Of a DNA stretch of 64,000 nt, positions 25,569 through 34,785 are shown piece by piece. A program made the translations under genes and the position numbers. Location: assembly GCF_002797595.1 (NCBI RefSeq), contig NZ_PGFE01000001.1, positions 124,001-188,000 of the forward strand, given 5' to 3'. The notes below the pieces were generated by a model. The model saw only the letters and a list, made by a program, of their open reading frames with translations, did not search any database and was not told the origin of the DNA. Positions within the stretch are counted from its first letter, which is position 1. The number at the start of each line of letters is the position of its first letter. Source of the DNA: Sediminihabitans luteus. Lineage in GTDB: Bacteria > Actinomycetota > Actinomycetes > Actinomycetales > Cellulomonadaceae.

Positions 25569-27197
25569 GTGAACACCGCCGCCACGCCGTCCCCGTCCGC
25601 CGCCGGCCGCTCGACGACCCGTCCCGTCGGGACCGCCGCCAAGCTCGACGACCTCGCCGCGCGCGTCGACGCCGCGACGCTCGTCCCCGAGGAGACCGCG
25701 CAGGCCAAGCAGCACGCGCGCGGCAAGAAGTCGGCCCGCGAGCGCATCGACGCCCTGCTCGACGAGGGCAGCTTCGTCGAGCTCGACGCGTTCGCGACGC
25801 ACCGCTCGCAGAACTTCGGGCTCGACAAGAAGCGCGTCCCGGGCGACGGGGTCGTGGTGGGACACGGCACGATCGACGGCCGCCAGGTGTGCATCTACTC
25901 GCAGGACTTCACGGTGTTCGGCGGGAGCCTCGGCGAGGTGCACGGCCAGAAGATCGTCAAGGTCCAGGACCTGGCGCTGCGCACGGGCGTGCCGCTCATC
26001 GGCATCTCGGACGGCGGTGGCGCGCGCATCCAGGAGGGTGTCGCGGCCCTGACCCAGTTCGCGGAGATCTTCCGGCGCAACGTCGCCGCGTCGGGCGTGA
26101 TCCCGCAGATCTCCCTGATCCTCGGCCCGAGCGCGGGCGGCGCCGTCTACTCCCCCGCCCTGACGGACTTCATCGTCATGGCCGACGGCACGTCGAACAT
26201 GTTCATCACCGGACCGGACGTGATCCGTGCCGTGACGGGCGAGGACATCGGCTTCGAGGAGCTCGGCGGCGCGCTGACCCACAACCAGCGCTCGGGCGTC
26301 GCGCACTACATGGGCGCCGACGAGGACGACGCGCTCGACTACGTGCGCCACCTGCTCGGCTACCTGCCGCAGAACAACCTCTCGGACGCGCCCGCGTTCG
26401 TGCCCGAGGACACCGACCTGTCGATCACCGACGAGGACCTCGAGCTCGACGCGCTGGTGCCCGACTCCGACAACCAGCCCTACGACATGCGGACCGTGAT
26501 CGAGCACGTGCTCGACGACGGCGCGTTACTCGAGGTCCAGCCGCTGTTCGCGAAGAACGTGATCGTCGGCTTCGGCCACGTCGAGGGCCAGTCGGTCGGG
26601 ATCGTCGCGAACCAGCCCATGGCCATGGCGGGCACGCTCGACATCGACGCGTCGGAGAAGGCCGCCCGGTTCGTGCGCACGTGCGACGCGTTCAACATCC
26701 CGGTGCTCACGCTCGTGGACGTGCCCGGGTTCCTGCCGGGCGCCGACCAGGAGTGGGACGGGATCATCCGGCGCGGCGCGAAGCTCATCTACGCGTACGC
26801 CGAGGCCACGGTGCCGCTCGTCACGCTCATCACGCGCAAGGCCTACGGCGGCGCGTACATCGTCATGGGGTCCAAGCAGCTCGGGGCGGACGTCAACCTC
26901 GCCTGGCCCACGGCGCAGATCGCCGTGATGGGCTCGGGCGGCGCGGTCAACATCCTGCAGCGCTCCGCGCTCCGGAAGGTCGCGGACGACGGCGGCGACG
27001 TCGAGGCCGAGCGCGCGCGCCTGGTCGACGAGTACGAGGAGGCGATCGTCAACCCGTGGGACGCCGCGCAGCGCGGGTACGTCGACGCGGTGATCCGCCC
27101 GTCGGAGACGCGCGCGCAGATCACGCGCGCCCTGCGCGCGCTGCGCACCAAGCGTGCGAGCCTTCCTCCCAAGAAGCACGGCAACATCCCGCTGTGA
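25569..27197 (+). CDS. accB: Acyl-CoA carboxylase beta subunit (carboxyltransferase)
   Basis: A 542-residue carboxyltransferase that moves the carboxyl group from biotin to acetyl- or propionyl-CoA. Near the start [12 protein letters not shown] introduces the N-terminal crotonase-fold domain, with [12 protein letters not shown]-like [13 protein letters not shown] and [13 protein letters not shown]. The C-terminal domain has [14 protein letters not shown] and [13 protein letters not shown]. The substrate range is not readable. The GTG start lies seven bases after a TACGCT box. The epsilon subunit is encoded 0.6 kb downstream and the alpha subunit at 49980. Confidence 0.93.
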   Translation: MNTAATPSPSAAGRSTTRPVGTAAKLDDLAARVDAATLVPEETAQAKQHARGKKSARERIDALLDEGSFVELDAFATHRSQNFGLDKKRVPGDGVVVGHGTIDGRQVCIYSQDFTVFGGSLGEVHGQKIVKVQDLALRTGVPLIGISDGGGARIQEGVAALTQFAEIFRRNVAASGVIPQISLILGPSAGGAVYSPALTDFIVMADGTSNMFITGPDVIRAVTGEDIGFEELGGALTHNQRSGVAHYMGADEDDALDYVRHLLGYLPQNNLSDAPAFVPEDTDLSITDEDLELDALVPDSDNQPYDMRTVIEHVLDDGALLEVQPLFAKNVIVGFGHVEGQSVGIVANQPMAMAGTLDIDASEKAARFVRTCDAFNIPVLTLVDVPGFLPGADQEWDGIIRRGAKLIYAYAEATVPLVTLITRKAYGGAYIVMGSKQLGADVNLAWPTAQIAVMGSGGAVNILQRSALRKVADDGGDVEAERARLVDEYEEAIVNPWDAAQRGYVDAVIRPSETRAQITRALRALRTKRASLPPKKHGNIPL

Positions 27198-27237
27198 CGC
27201 GGACGGACCAGACCCGACCTACGAACGAGGTGCGCGC

Positions 27238-27765
27238 ATGAGCCACGAGGACCACACGCACGGGCCCGCGCCCCTGGGGCAGGTCGAGCCCGACCCGCTG
27301 CACGCCGCGGTCGACCGCGTCGCGGCGCTGCTGCACGAGTACGTCGACACGGCCGTGGGCGTGCGCGCCGAGTTCGGCGCGGCCGAGGCCGACGAGGACC
27401 CGCGCATCCTCGCGCTCGAGTCCCGCGTGGGCACCCTCAACGCCGAGCTGTACGACGCGCTGCACGGCACGCTCGGCATGCACCCCGACCTGACGTCGAC
27501 CGTCTGGTCGCCCGACGCGGACCTCGACGAGGCCGTGCCCGACGACGACGCGACCGACGCCGACGTGTTCTACCTGGGCTACGTCGTCGGCACGCCCACG
27601 GGCACGACCGACGGCACGCTCGACGGCGTGATGGGGATCATCGACGCCGCAGGCTCGGGGATCGTGCAGCAGCTCGTCGACCAGGGCTACCACGTCGGCG
27701 AGTGGGCGGTCTCGCGCGGCGAGGCCCCCGACTTCTTCGAGGACGACGAGGAGGACGACCTGTGA
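27238..27765 (+). CDS. Unknown protein between accB and accE
   Basis: A 175-residue soluble, acidic protein that I do not recognise. It starts with a His-rich stretch, has helical segments (HAAVDRVAALLHEYVDTAVGVRAEF, quoted here as HAAVDRVAALL and VDTAVGVRAEF), a DVFYLGYVVGTPTGTTDG segment near residue 112 and ends in a strongly acidic tail (FFEDDEEDDL). ATG with GAGG nine bases upstream; the longer open frame from 27154 overlaps accB and is unlikely. Its stop overlaps the accE start (GTGA), so it is co-translated with a carboxylase subunit and may relate to that complex. Confidence 0.8.
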   Translation: MSHEDHTHGPAPLGQVEPDPLHAAVDRVAALLHEYVDTAVGVRAEFGAAEADEDPRILALESRVGTLNAELYDALHGTLGMHPDLTSTVWSPDADLDEAVPDDDATDADVFYLGYVVGTPTGTTDGTLDGVMGIIDAAGSGIVQQLVDQGYHVGEWAVSRGEAPDFFEDDEEDDL

Positions 27766-28019
27766 CGCAGGAGATCCCCGACCGGCCCGCGCTGCGCGTG
27801 GTGCGCGGCGCGCCCGACGAGATCGAGGTCGCCGCGCTCGTCGCGGGGCTGAGCGCGGTCGTGGGCGATCACGAGCCCGACGACGTCGCCCCCGTCGAGG
27901 AGTGGACCAACCGCGTCCGCGTGCTGCGCGGCACGGGCGGCGGCGCGACCGCGAAGAGCTTCGGGGGTCGCGTCGGGCGCCACAACGCCGACGCGTGGCG
28001 CTGGAGCCTGCGCTCGTGA
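27762..28019 (+). CDS. accE: Acyl-CoA carboxylase epsilon subunit
   Basis: An 85-residue protein with the pattern of the small actinobacterial epsilon subunit: PALRVVRGAPDEIEVAALVAGL at the start and a C-terminal AWRWSLRS (WxxSxR-type ending). Epsilon stabilises the alpha-beta complex and raises its activity. The GTG overlaps the upstream stop (GTGA) and its own stop overlaps the next gene. Its place after accB fits. A longer frame from 27702 is an overlap artefact. Confidence 0.85.
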   Translation: MTQEIPDRPALRVVRGAPDEIEVAALVAGLSAVVGDHEPDDVAPVEEWTNRVRVLRGTGGGATAKSFGGRVGRHNADAWRWSLRS

Positions 28020-28765
28020 GCACCGCGGGCCCCGTGCTGCACCAGGTGGTGCTGCTCGAGCTCCCCGCGAGCGCGGCGGCGGTCGACCGGGACGTCGAGA
28101 CGCTCCCGCCCCCGGCCCGCGTCGCCTGGTGGCGCGAGCACGGCTGGGCGGTGCCCGCCGGCCTCACGGTGCTCGGGCTCGTCTACCAGTGGCTCGCCGG
28201 CCACCAGGGGTGGACCGTGCCGGGCTGGGTCCCGGCGGTGACCACGGTGCTGGTCGGCCTGACGGCGCTCGCGTCGCTCGTGACGTACGCGACCCAGCTC
28301 CGGGGCCGCCGGGCGGCCCGCGGCCGGGCCGCGCTGCTCGCCGATCCCGTGCGGGCGACCGGGACGCTCCACCTCGCCACCGAGCCCGAGGTCACGCGGA
28401 CCGGCGTCGTGCTGACCGGGACCTGCACGTACACGCGCACGCCCGCGCCCGACGACGACGAGGACGCGCCCCTGGTCCGGACCGTGCGGTTCACGCACAC
28501 CGTGCGCGACGCCGACGGCGGAGCCGTGGTCGACCTGCTGCCGCGGCGCCGCGTCGTCGAGCCCGTCGCCGTCTGGTACGCGGCGCGCCCCGACGCGGAG
28601 GACGTGGTGCTCGTGCGCTACGCGCGCCGCTGGGCCGACGACGTGATCGCGTCCCTCGTGGCGAGCGCGCCTGACCCGCACGACGAACCCGACCCGCACG
28701 ACGTCCCCGACCCGGGCGGGCAGGACCCGTCAGGCACGCAGGACCCGCCCGGCACGCAGTCCTGA
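28016..28765 (+). CDS. Unknown two-TM membrane protein
   Basis: A 249-residue protein with two adjacent membrane helices (residues about 42-63 and 70-90: WAVPAGLTVLGLVYQWL and WVPAVTTVLVGLTALASLV), followed by a soluble domain of about 120 residues and a low-complexity tail rich in PDPHD and GTQ units. The GTG overlaps the accE stop (GTGA), so it belongs to the same operon. I do not recognise the family. The 135-bp gap after it contains the promoter of the next gene. Confidence 0.75.
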   Translation: MSTAGPVLHQVVLLELPASAAAVDRDVETLPPPARVAWWREHGWAVPAGLTVLGLVYQWLAGHQGWTVPGWVPAVTTVLVGLTALASLVTYATQLRGRRAARGRAALLADPVRATGTLHLATEPEVTRTGVVLTGTCTYTRTPAPDDDEDAPLVRTVRFTHTVRDADGGAVVDLLPRRRVVEPVAVWYAARPDAEDVVLVRYARRWADDVIASLVASAPDPHDEPDPHDVPDPGGQDPSGTQDPPGTQS

Positions 28766-28869
28766 CGAGGACGCTCGAGCCTGACCCGGGCGCACGAGCC
28801 TGACGCGTGCAGCGCCGTCCGGTACCACCGTCGGGCGACCGTCGAGCACCGTTCACCACGGGTTCACCA

Positions 28870-28894
28870 CCCGGACGCGGGATCCTCCTACCGT
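28870..28894 (+). promoter_or_regulatory. Predicted promoter of the first GT2 gene (shared element)
   Basis: CCCGGACG, then 11 bases, then TACCGT, then six bases to ATG. The same CCCGGACG-N11-TACCGT occurs before the GT2 gene at 32198. Upstream, GTTCACCAC is repeated at 28851 and 28862. Confidence 0.5.
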
Positions 28895-28900
28895 CGAACC

Positions 28901-29872
28901 ATGAGCACGCGCGCCCGCCCACGCATCTCGGTCGTGGTCGTCGCCGAACCCGACGACACGCCCGACCCGGGCCTGGCCCGGACCCTCGCCTCGTTGTGCG
29001 TCCAGGTCGTCGACCGGGGCGAGCTCGAGGTCGTCGTCGTCGTCGTCGACGCTCCCGCTTCCGCCTCCGCTCCCGCGAGCACCGCCGCGGTGACCGCCGC
29101 GGCGTTCGCGACGGATCTCCCTCGCCTGCAGGTGCTCTCCGACGTCGCCGGCACGGGGCCCGCGAGCGCCCGGAACCTGGGACTCGCGGCGGCGTCCGGC
29201 CGCTTCGTGACCTTCGTCGACGCGGGGGACGTCCTCGCCCCGCAGCGCCTCGCGCACCTCGCGGGCGCCCTCGAGACGCTCCGCTGCGACGCCGTGCACG
29301 CGGGCGACTCACGGCTCGCGGGGCCGTCGGCGCACGACCGCTCGCCCGTGACCCCTCGCGGGGTCGTGCTCGACCCGCGGGCCGAGCTCGCGCGCGGCGT
29401 CGTCCACGACGTCCGGGGCGGCGTGTTCGACCGTGCGCTCGGGCACGACGGGCTGCTCGACCTGAGCGAGGGTCTGGGCACCGCCGCCGACCTCCCGTGG
29501 ACGTGGCGGCTCCAGCTGCGCAGCCACGGTGTCGCCGTCGTGGACGCGCCGGGCCTCGCGCAGCGCCGACCTTCCCGCCCGCCCGCACCGTCAACGGTCG
29601 TCGCGTCGCTGCACCGCACGGTGCAGGTCGTCCTCGCGGACCGCTCGCCGCAACCGTTCCTGCCCCACCTGTCCGCGGTCGTGCGCGCACGCTGCGACGC
29701 GCTGCTCGCCGCGCCGGCGCCCGACCGGGCCGACCGGCGCACGCTGCGGCGGGCCGTGCGCACGACCATCGCGACCCTCCCGACCACGGCGGCGTCGGTG
29801 CAGACCGCCGGACGCTCGCCCCGGCGCGTCACGACCGAGACGCTCGCGACGTCGTCGTGGGCTCCCGCGTGA
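28901..29872 (+). CDS. Glycosyltransferase family 2 protein
   Basis: A 323-residue probable glycosyltransferase. GT2 features are the RISVVVVAEPDD opening strand, GPASARNLGLAAASGRFVTFVDAGD (nucleotide-sugar site with the DxD-like DAGD near residue 108) and an alpha/beta fold to about residue 220. The C-terminal 100 residues are Arg-rich and match nothing I know. There is no membrane segment. The ATG lies six bases after TACCGT, pointing to a leaderless message. First gene of a glycan cluster, seven bases before the polysialyltransferase-like gene. Sugar donor unknown. Confidence 0.82.
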   Translation: MSTRARPRISVVVVAEPDDTPDPGLARTLASLCVQVVDRGELEVVVVVVDAPASASAPASTAAVTAAAFATDLPRLQVLSDVAGTGPASARNLGLAAASGRFVTFVDAGDVLAPQRLAHLAGALETLRCDAVHAGDSRLAGPSAHDRSPVTPRGVVLDPRAELARGVVHDVRGGVFDRALGHDGLLDLSEGLGTAADLPWTWRLQLRSHGVAVVDAPGLAQRRPSRPPAPSTVVASLHRTVQVVLADRSPQPFLPHLSAVVRARCDALLAAPAPDRADRRTLRRAVRTTIATLPTTAASVQTAGRSPRRVTTETLATSSWAPA

Positions 29873-29879
29873 CCGCCGC

Positions 29880-30884
29880 GTGAGCGGCGCGCGACCCGCG
29901 CACGCGCACGTCGAGTCGCCGCTGCAGCTCCTGTGCGCCGTCGAGGCACACGCCGCGGGACTCACGGGTACCGCGACCGTGGTGCACGCCCGGCGCGACG
30001 TGCCCGCGCTGCGGGCGGCCCGCGCGGAGCTCGCCGCGCTCGGGCTCCCGGCAGGGCTCGACCTCGACGGTCCGCCCGGCCCGGTCCGCCTCCCCCGCGC
30101 CGGGACGTGGGTCGTGGGCGACGCGTTCTCGGGGTCGTTCCAGTCACGGCTCGCCGCGGGCGGCGGGCCGGCGCGCCTCGTGCTCGTCGACGACGGCCTC
30201 GCGACCCTCGCGCTCGCGGACGTGCTGCTCGCCGCCGACCGGCCCGTCCAGCGCGTCGGGTCGTCGCACCACCGGCTCCGCCGGGCGCTCGGGCTGCGGA
30301 CCGCGCGCCGTCTGCGGGCGCTGGCTGCGGACGGCCGGCTGACCTTGTTCACGGCCATGCCTCTCGGTGAGGATGCGGCGCGTCTCGCGGACTCGGGGAT
30401 CACGGTCGTGCGGGACGATCTCGGCTGGTTGCGCTCGCGCCCGGCCGCGGCACCCGTGCCCGAGGCCACGGTCGTGCTCGGCTCGGGCCTGGTCGCCGAC
30501 GGCCTCGTCGACCCGGACGCCTACGTCGCGTGGGTCGGGCGCGTGGTGGCCGAGGGGCCCGTGCGCTACCTGCCGCACCGGCGGCACGACCGCGCGGTGA
30601 CGCGTCGGGTCGCGGCCCTCGGCGCGACGGTCGAGGCGCCCGGCGCCCCCGCCGAGATCCGCCTGCGCTCGCTCGGCGAAGGCCAGCGCGTGCTCATGCT
30701 GCCGTCGACCGCTCTCGTCCTGCTCGGCTCGACGCTCGCGGGCTCGGGCGCGGACGTGGTCGGCGTCCCCGTCCCCGCCGGCTGGTGGACGCGCGACGCC
30801 TCCCCGGCCCTGCGCGCCCACCTGTCGAGCGTGCTGGACCTCGCGGCCCGCCCCGGGACCGGTCGGGCCGGGGGCGCGCGATGA
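29880..30884 (+). CDS. Polysialyltransferase-like glycosyltransferase
   Basis: A 334-residue protein starting HAHVESPLQLLCAVEA, the opening typical of bacterial sialyl- and polysialyltransferases (GT52 and the alpha-2,8-polysialyltransferase group). An acidic VDDG near residue 103 fits their D/E-D/E-G motif, YLPHRRHD near 222 sits where the HP motif is expected (order Pro-His here), and LPSTALVLLGS near 278 supplies the serine/threonine motif. It would use a CMP-activated nonulosonic acid, which the gene at 34786-36948 can make. GTG start seven bases after the previous stop; no ribosome-binding site, so probably coupled. Family call moderately sure, product inferred. Confidence 0.7.
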   Translation: MSGARPAHAHVESPLQLLCAVEAHAAGLTGTATVVHARRDVPALRAARAELAALGLPAGLDLDGPPGPVRLPRAGTWVVGDAFSGSFQSRLAAGGGPARLVLVDDGLATLALADVLLAADRPVQRVGSSHHRLRRALGLRTARRLRALAADGRLTLFTAMPLGEDAARLADSGITVVRDDLGWLRSRPAAAPVPEATVVLGSGLVADGLVDPDAYVAWVGRVVAEGPVRYLPHRRHDRAVTRRVAALGATVEAPGAPAEIRLRSLGEGQRVLMLPSTALVLLGSTLAGSGADVVGVPVPAGWWTRDASPALRAHLSSVLDLAARPGTGRAGGAR

Positions 30885-32134
30885 CCCTCTCCGTCCTCGC
30901 GGTCGCGGACTCCGACTCGTACCTCAAGTGGGCCTGCGCGACGCTCGACGCGCTGCGCACCGCGCCCGAGACCGCAGGCGCGCACCTCACGGTCATGCTG
31001 CTGCGGACCCCGATCCAGCCGACCGTGGCGCAGGTCGCCGCGGCGACCGCGGCCACAGGGGTTGCGACCCCTGCGACCGTCGGCCTGCGCGGCCTGCGCC
31101 GGGCCCTGAACCGCACCCGGCCGGACGCCGTCCTCGTCGCGGCGACGGGCCCCGTGGCCGAGGTCGTCGCCCGGGTCGTGCGGGCGGCCCACCCGGGCGC
31201 GCTCCTCGTGAGCGGGCTACCTGGGATGGCGCTGCCCGCCCGGCCCGACGGCGTCGGGTACCGACGGTGGACGGACCTGCTCGTGGTCCACAGCCACGCC
31301 GAGCGTGACGCGTACGCGGCCGCGTTCGCGGCCCAGGGCCGGGCACCGGAGGTCGTGGTCTCGCGCCTACCGTTCCTCGCACCACGCCCGACGACGTCCC
31401 CGGAGGTGACCCCGGGGGCGGTCCCGGAGCCCGCGCCCGGGCCGGGCGTGCGGCACGTCGTCTTCGCCCCGCAGGCCAAGGTCCCGGCCACCCGCGCGCA
31501 GCGGGTCCGCGTGCTCGACGCGCTCGCGCGGCTCGCCCGCCCGGACCGCGACGTCGTCGTCAAGCTGCGGGCCCGTGGCGGCGAGCGGCAGACCCACGCC
31601 GAGCAGCACCCCTACGACGCGCTCTGGTCGGCGGAGCACGCGCGGCTGGGGCACCCGCGCGACGCGCTGCGCTTCGAGGACGGCCCCATGGCACGCTGGC
31701 TCGCGCCCGGGTCCGCTCTCGTGACGATCAGCTCGACCGCCGCGCTCGAAGCCATGGCGGTGGGGCTGCCGACCGCGGTCGTGGCCGACTTCGGCGTGGA
31801 CGACGCGATGCTCAACGCCGTGTTCCGCGACAGCGGCTGCGTGGTCCGGCTGGACGACCTCGCCGCGGCGCTGTCGCGCGGCGGCCCGGTCGCCGACCCG
31901 GCGTGGCTGCGCGCGAACTACCTGCACCCCGAGCGCGACGAGCTGCCCGGGGCTCTGCACGCGCGCACGCACGCGCCCCGCCCGACGCCCGCGCGCTTCG
32001 AGCCGTGGTCCCGCGCGCGGCACGTACGGACCGTGCTCCGGTTCGCCGTGCCGCCCGCGGCCCTGCGCCCCGCGGCCGCCGCCAGGCTGGCCGTCGGACG
32101 CCGGAGCGCGGGGGTTCGCCGAGCCGCGCGGTGA
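30881..32134 (+). CDS. Putative glycosyltransferase (DUF6716-type)
   Basis: A 417-residue protein beginning MTLSVLAVADSDSYLKWA; the DSxxKWA motif near residue 12 recurs in the gene at 33421 (YDSQLKWA). A C-terminal region has ISSTAALEAMAVGLPTAVV, resembling the S-S/T and donor-binding region of GT-B sialyltransferases and capsule transferases. I place both in the DUF6716 family of putative glycosyltransferases from memory. The middle (residues about 170-190) is a Pro-rich linker between two Rossmann-like halves. The ATG overlaps the polysialyltransferase-like stop (ATGA). Acceptor and donor unknown. Confidence 0.72.
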   Translation: MTLSVLAVADSDSYLKWACATLDALRTAPETAGAHLTVMLLRTPIQPTVAQVAAATAATGVATPATVGLRGLRRALNRTRPDAVLVAATGPVAEVVARVVRAAHPGALLVSGLPGMALPARPDGVGYRRWTDLLVVHSHAERDAYAAAFAAQGRAPEVVVSRLPFLAPRPTTSPEVTPGAVPEPAPGPGVRHVVFAPQAKVPATRAQRVRVLDALARLARPDRDVVVKLRARGGERQTHAEQHPYDALWSAEHARLGHPRDALRFEDGPMARWLAPGSALVTISSTAALEAMAVGLPTAVVADFGVDDAMLNAVFRDSGCVVRLDDLAAALSRGGPVADPAWLRANYLHPERDELPGALHARTHAPRPTPARFEPWSRARHVRTVLRFAVPPAALRPAAAARLAVGRRSAGVRRAAR

Positions 32135-32165
32135 CGTTCACCCCCCGTTCGCCCGGTGCACCCCG

Positions 32166-32190
32166 CCCGGACGATCGCCGTGGCTACCGT
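32166..32190 (+). promoter_or_regulatory. Predicted promoter of the second GT2 gene (shared element)
   Basis: CCCGGACG-N11-TACCGT, identical in sequence and spacing to the element at 28870-28894, followed by seven bases and ATG. Confidence 0.5.
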
Positions 32191-32197
32191 CGCGTCG

Positions 32198-33280
32198 ATG
32201 ACGCTCGCCGACGCCTCCGCGGGGCACGACCCCGCCGCCACCTCCGCCGCCCGCGAGCGGCGCGCCGATCCGCGCCTTCGCGGGGTGAGCGTGATCGCGG
32301 TGGTCCGGGACGAGGGACCGCACCTGCGGGCCGCGGTCCGCTCGGCGCTCGACCAGGACTACGCGGGCGGCCTCGAGGTCGTCGTGAGCGTGGGCCCCTC
32401 GCACGACGACACCCGGGAGATCGCCGACGAGCTCGCACGCGAGGACTCCCGCGTCGTCGTCCTCGACAATCCGACCGGGGCCCGGTCGACCGGGCTGAAC
32501 GCCGCGATCCGCGCGGGACGCACCGACCACGACGTCGTCGTGCGCATCGACGGCCACTCCGTGCTGCCGCGCGACTACGTGCGCCGCGTCGTCGACCGGC
32601 TCGAGTCCACCGGGGCCGTCAACGTCGGCGGCATGATGGTCCCCGTCGGGACGACGTCGGCGCAGCGCGCCGTGGCGTGCGCCATGAGCCACCCCGCCGG
32701 CATCGGCTCGGCCGCGTTCCACACGGGCGGACCCGCCGGCCCCGTCGACACGGTCTACCTCGGCGGGTTCCGGCGCGACGCGCTGCTCGCCGCCGAGGGC
32801 TACGACGAGTCGCTCGTGCGCGCCGAGGACTGGGAGCTCAACGCCCGGCTGCGCGCCCGCGGCGGGACGGTGTGGTTCGACCCCGGGCTGCACGTCGTCT
32901 ACTACCCGCGCGCGACGCTGCGATCCCTCGCGCGCCAGTTCTGGCGCACCGGGATGTGGCGTCGCGAGGTCCTGCGGCGTGACCCTCGCAGCGTGCGGCT
33001 GCGGTACCTGGCACCACCCGTGCTCGTCGCGGTGCTCGCGCTGTGCGTGCCCGTCGTCGTGCTCGGCCCGCTCCTGGTCGGTCCCTGGGCTGGCCTCGGC
33101 CTCGTCCCGCCCGCGGCGTACCTCGCCGCGGTCACGGCCGCGTCCGTGCACGCGGGCGCGCGTCAGCCCGCGCCCGTGCGCCTGCTCCTGCCCGCCGTGC
33201 TCGTGACCATGCACCTCGCGTGGGGTGCCGGGTTCTGGCGGGGCATCGACGACGCCGCGACCCGCGAGCACCGGACCTGA
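32198..33280 (+). CDS. Glycosyltransferase family 2, ExoA-like, with C-terminal membrane helices
   Basis: A 360-residue GT2 enzyme. The catalytic domain has VSVIAVVRDEGPHLRAAVRSALDQD, VVVSVGPSHDDTREI, RSTGLNAAIRAG, the metal-binding RIDGHSVL (DxD-like DGH), VYLGGFRRDALLAAEGYDE and RAEDWELNARLRARG (the ED of the general base). Two or three membrane segments follow residue 285. This layout matches succinoglycan ExoA-type transferases that act on lipid-linked glycans at the inner face of the membrane. A GTG at 32156 is in frame, but it lies upstream of the TACCGT box, so I chose the ATG at 32198. The gap after it (33281-33420) has only a short CCTGA repeat. Confidence 0.88.
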   Translation: MTLADASAGHDPAATSAARERRADPRLRGVSVIAVVRDEGPHLRAAVRSALDQDYAGGLEVVVSVGPSHDDTREIADELAREDSRVVVLDNPTGARSTGLNAAIRAGRTDHDVVVRIDGHSVLPRDYVRRVVDRLESTGAVNVGGMMVPVGTTSAQRAVACAMSHPAGIGSAAFHTGGPAGPVDTVYLGGFRRDALLAAEGYDESLVRAEDWELNARLRARGGTVWFDPGLHVVYYPRATLRSLARQFWRTGMWRREVLRRDPRSVRLRYLAPPVLVAVLALCVPVVVLGPLLVGPWAGLGLVPPAAYLAAVTAASVHAGARQPAPVRLLLPAVLVTMHLAWGAGFWRGIDDAATREHRT

Positions 33281-33420
33281 CCTGACCTGAGATTCGCGTC
33301 GCTGCGACGCACCCGCCACGGCTCGCGACGCCCGGCATCGCGCCGTCGTCGGCACGTCGTGGCGGCATCCCCACGGCCGCCGCGCACCGCGTCGGTCGCC
33401 GCCCGCACCCGGAGGAAACC

Positions 33421-34701
33421 GTGCCACCCACCGCCACCCTCGTCCTCGCCTACGACTCGCAGCTCAAGTGGGCGCTCGGCATCGGCGACGAGCTCGCCCG
33501 GCGGGGGTTCGCCTGCCGGTACGTCGTCCCGACCGACGTGCGCCACGCCGTCTCGGACGGCCAGGCCACCGACCACGGCGCGGGCGCTCTCGAGCGGATC
33601 ACGTGGGCCGAGACGCACGTCGCCGCGGACGGGTCCGACGTCGTCGTCCTCGCGGTGCAAGGACCGCTCGCGTCGCGGTTCCTCGCCGAGCGCGCCGACC
33701 GGCCGAGTGTCGACGGCAGGGTCCCGGTCACGATCACGGGCTGGGTGGGCGTCATCATCGAGAAGCACGTCGCCGGGTACCTCGAACGGTTCGGCGCCGA
33801 CGTGGTCGCGGTGAACACGCGCCACGACCTCGACCAGTTCCGCGAGGTCGCGCGCCGGCTCGAGCTGCCGACGCACAACCTCCTGCTGAGCGGGCTGCCG
33901 CTGCTGCCCGCGGCGCCCGAGCCGCCGCGCGGCGGGCCCGTGCGCACGGTCGTCTTCGCCGACCAGCCCACCGTGCCCCGGCGACGCGACGACCGCGCCT
34001 ACGTGTACGCACGGCTCGTCGAGCACGCGCGCCGCCACCCCGAGCGCGAGGTGCTCCTCAAGCCACGCCACCGACCCGACGAGGACACGTTCCACGTCAT
34101 GCGGCACCACCCCGCGGCGATCGTCGCCGACTGGGACCTGCCGGCGAACTTCCGCATCGACTACACGCCCGTCACCGAGCTGCTGCCGCGGACCGACCTC
34201 CTGCTCACGGTCTCGTCGACCGCGGCCATGGAGGGCGTCGCCGCGGGCGTGCGCACCGCGTTCGTGGGCGACCTCGGCGTGCACGAGCAGCACGGCAACC
34301 ACATCTTCGTCCCGTCCGGGCTCATCCGGACGTTCGACCAGGTCGACCGTGACGACCTCGGCTCCCCGGCACCCGACTGGCTCGCCGACTACTTCCTCGG
34401 CGACGACCGCCGGCCGGTCGAACGGATCGTCGACCGGGCGCTCGAGGTGCTCGCGCTCGACCCCGCACAGCGCGCCTCGACCGCGGCCCGCACGACCGCG
34501 TACTTCCGTGGCCGGGTCGAGGTCGCGGAGTACCGGGACAAGCAGGCGCAGCAGGCCGGGCACTCGACGCGCCCGCGCGCGCCCCGGCCGAGGGCCGTGC
34601 GGACCGTGCGGTGGCGCCCCGGCCTGCGCGGCCGTGCGCTGCTCGTCGCGACCGCGCTCCTGCCGCACCGGACCGTCGGCTGGCTGCGCACGCACCTGTG
34701 A
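33421..34701 (+). CDS. Putative glycosyltransferase (DUF6716-type), second copy
   Basis: A 426-residue protein related to 30881-32134: LVLAYDSQLKWALGIGDEL at the start, VVFADQPTVP in the middle, VLLKPRHRPDEDTF, and TVSSTAAMEGVAAGVRTAFVGDLG near residue 275. This copy also has WVGVIIEKHVAGYLERFGADVVAVNT. The C-terminus is basic with a weak amphipathic end that may touch the membrane. The GTG follows GGAGG at five bases. It converges with the NeuA/NeuB gene across a shared hairpin. Specificity unknown; probably adds or polymerises a sugar of the same glycan. Confidence 0.75.
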   Translation: MPPTATLVLAYDSQLKWALGIGDELARRGFACRYVVPTDVRHAVSDGQATDHGAGALERITWAETHVAADGSDVVVLAVQGPLASRFLAERADRPSVDGRVPVTITGWVGVIIEKHVAGYLERFGADVVAVNTRHDLDQFREVARRLELPTHNLLLSGLPLLPAAPEPPRGGPVRTVVFADQPTVPRRRDDRAYVYARLVEHARRHPEREVLLKPRHRPDEDTFHVMRHHPAAIVADWDLPANFRIDYTPVTELLPRTDLLLTVSSTAAMEGVAAGVRTAFVGDLGVHEQHGNHIFVPSGLIRTFDQVDRDDLGSPAPDWLADYFLGDDRRPVERIVDRALEVLALDPAQRASTAARTTAYFRGRVEVAEYRDKQAQQAGHSTRPRAPRPRAVRTVRWRPGLRGRALLVATALLPHRTVGWLRTHL

Positions 34702-34709
34702 AATGCATG

Positions 34710-34745
34710 ACGACGCCCGGCACGGTGGTCCGTGCCGGGCGTCGT
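34710..34745. terminator. Bidirectional terminator between convergent glycan genes
   Basis: ACGACGCCCGGCACGG and CCGTGCCGGGCGTCGT form a perfect 16-bp stem with a TGGT loop, nine bases after the stop of the plus-strand gene and 41 bases after the minus-strand stop. Confidence 0.85.
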
Positions 34746-34785
34746 CGTGCGTGCGGGTGCCGCGCGGACGCTCCCGCGTGGCCGG

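Noticed and set aside
27154-27237. Upstream extension of the unknown gene after accB
   Set aside because: It would overlap the end of accB out of frame, and the ATG at 27238 has a ribosome-binding site.
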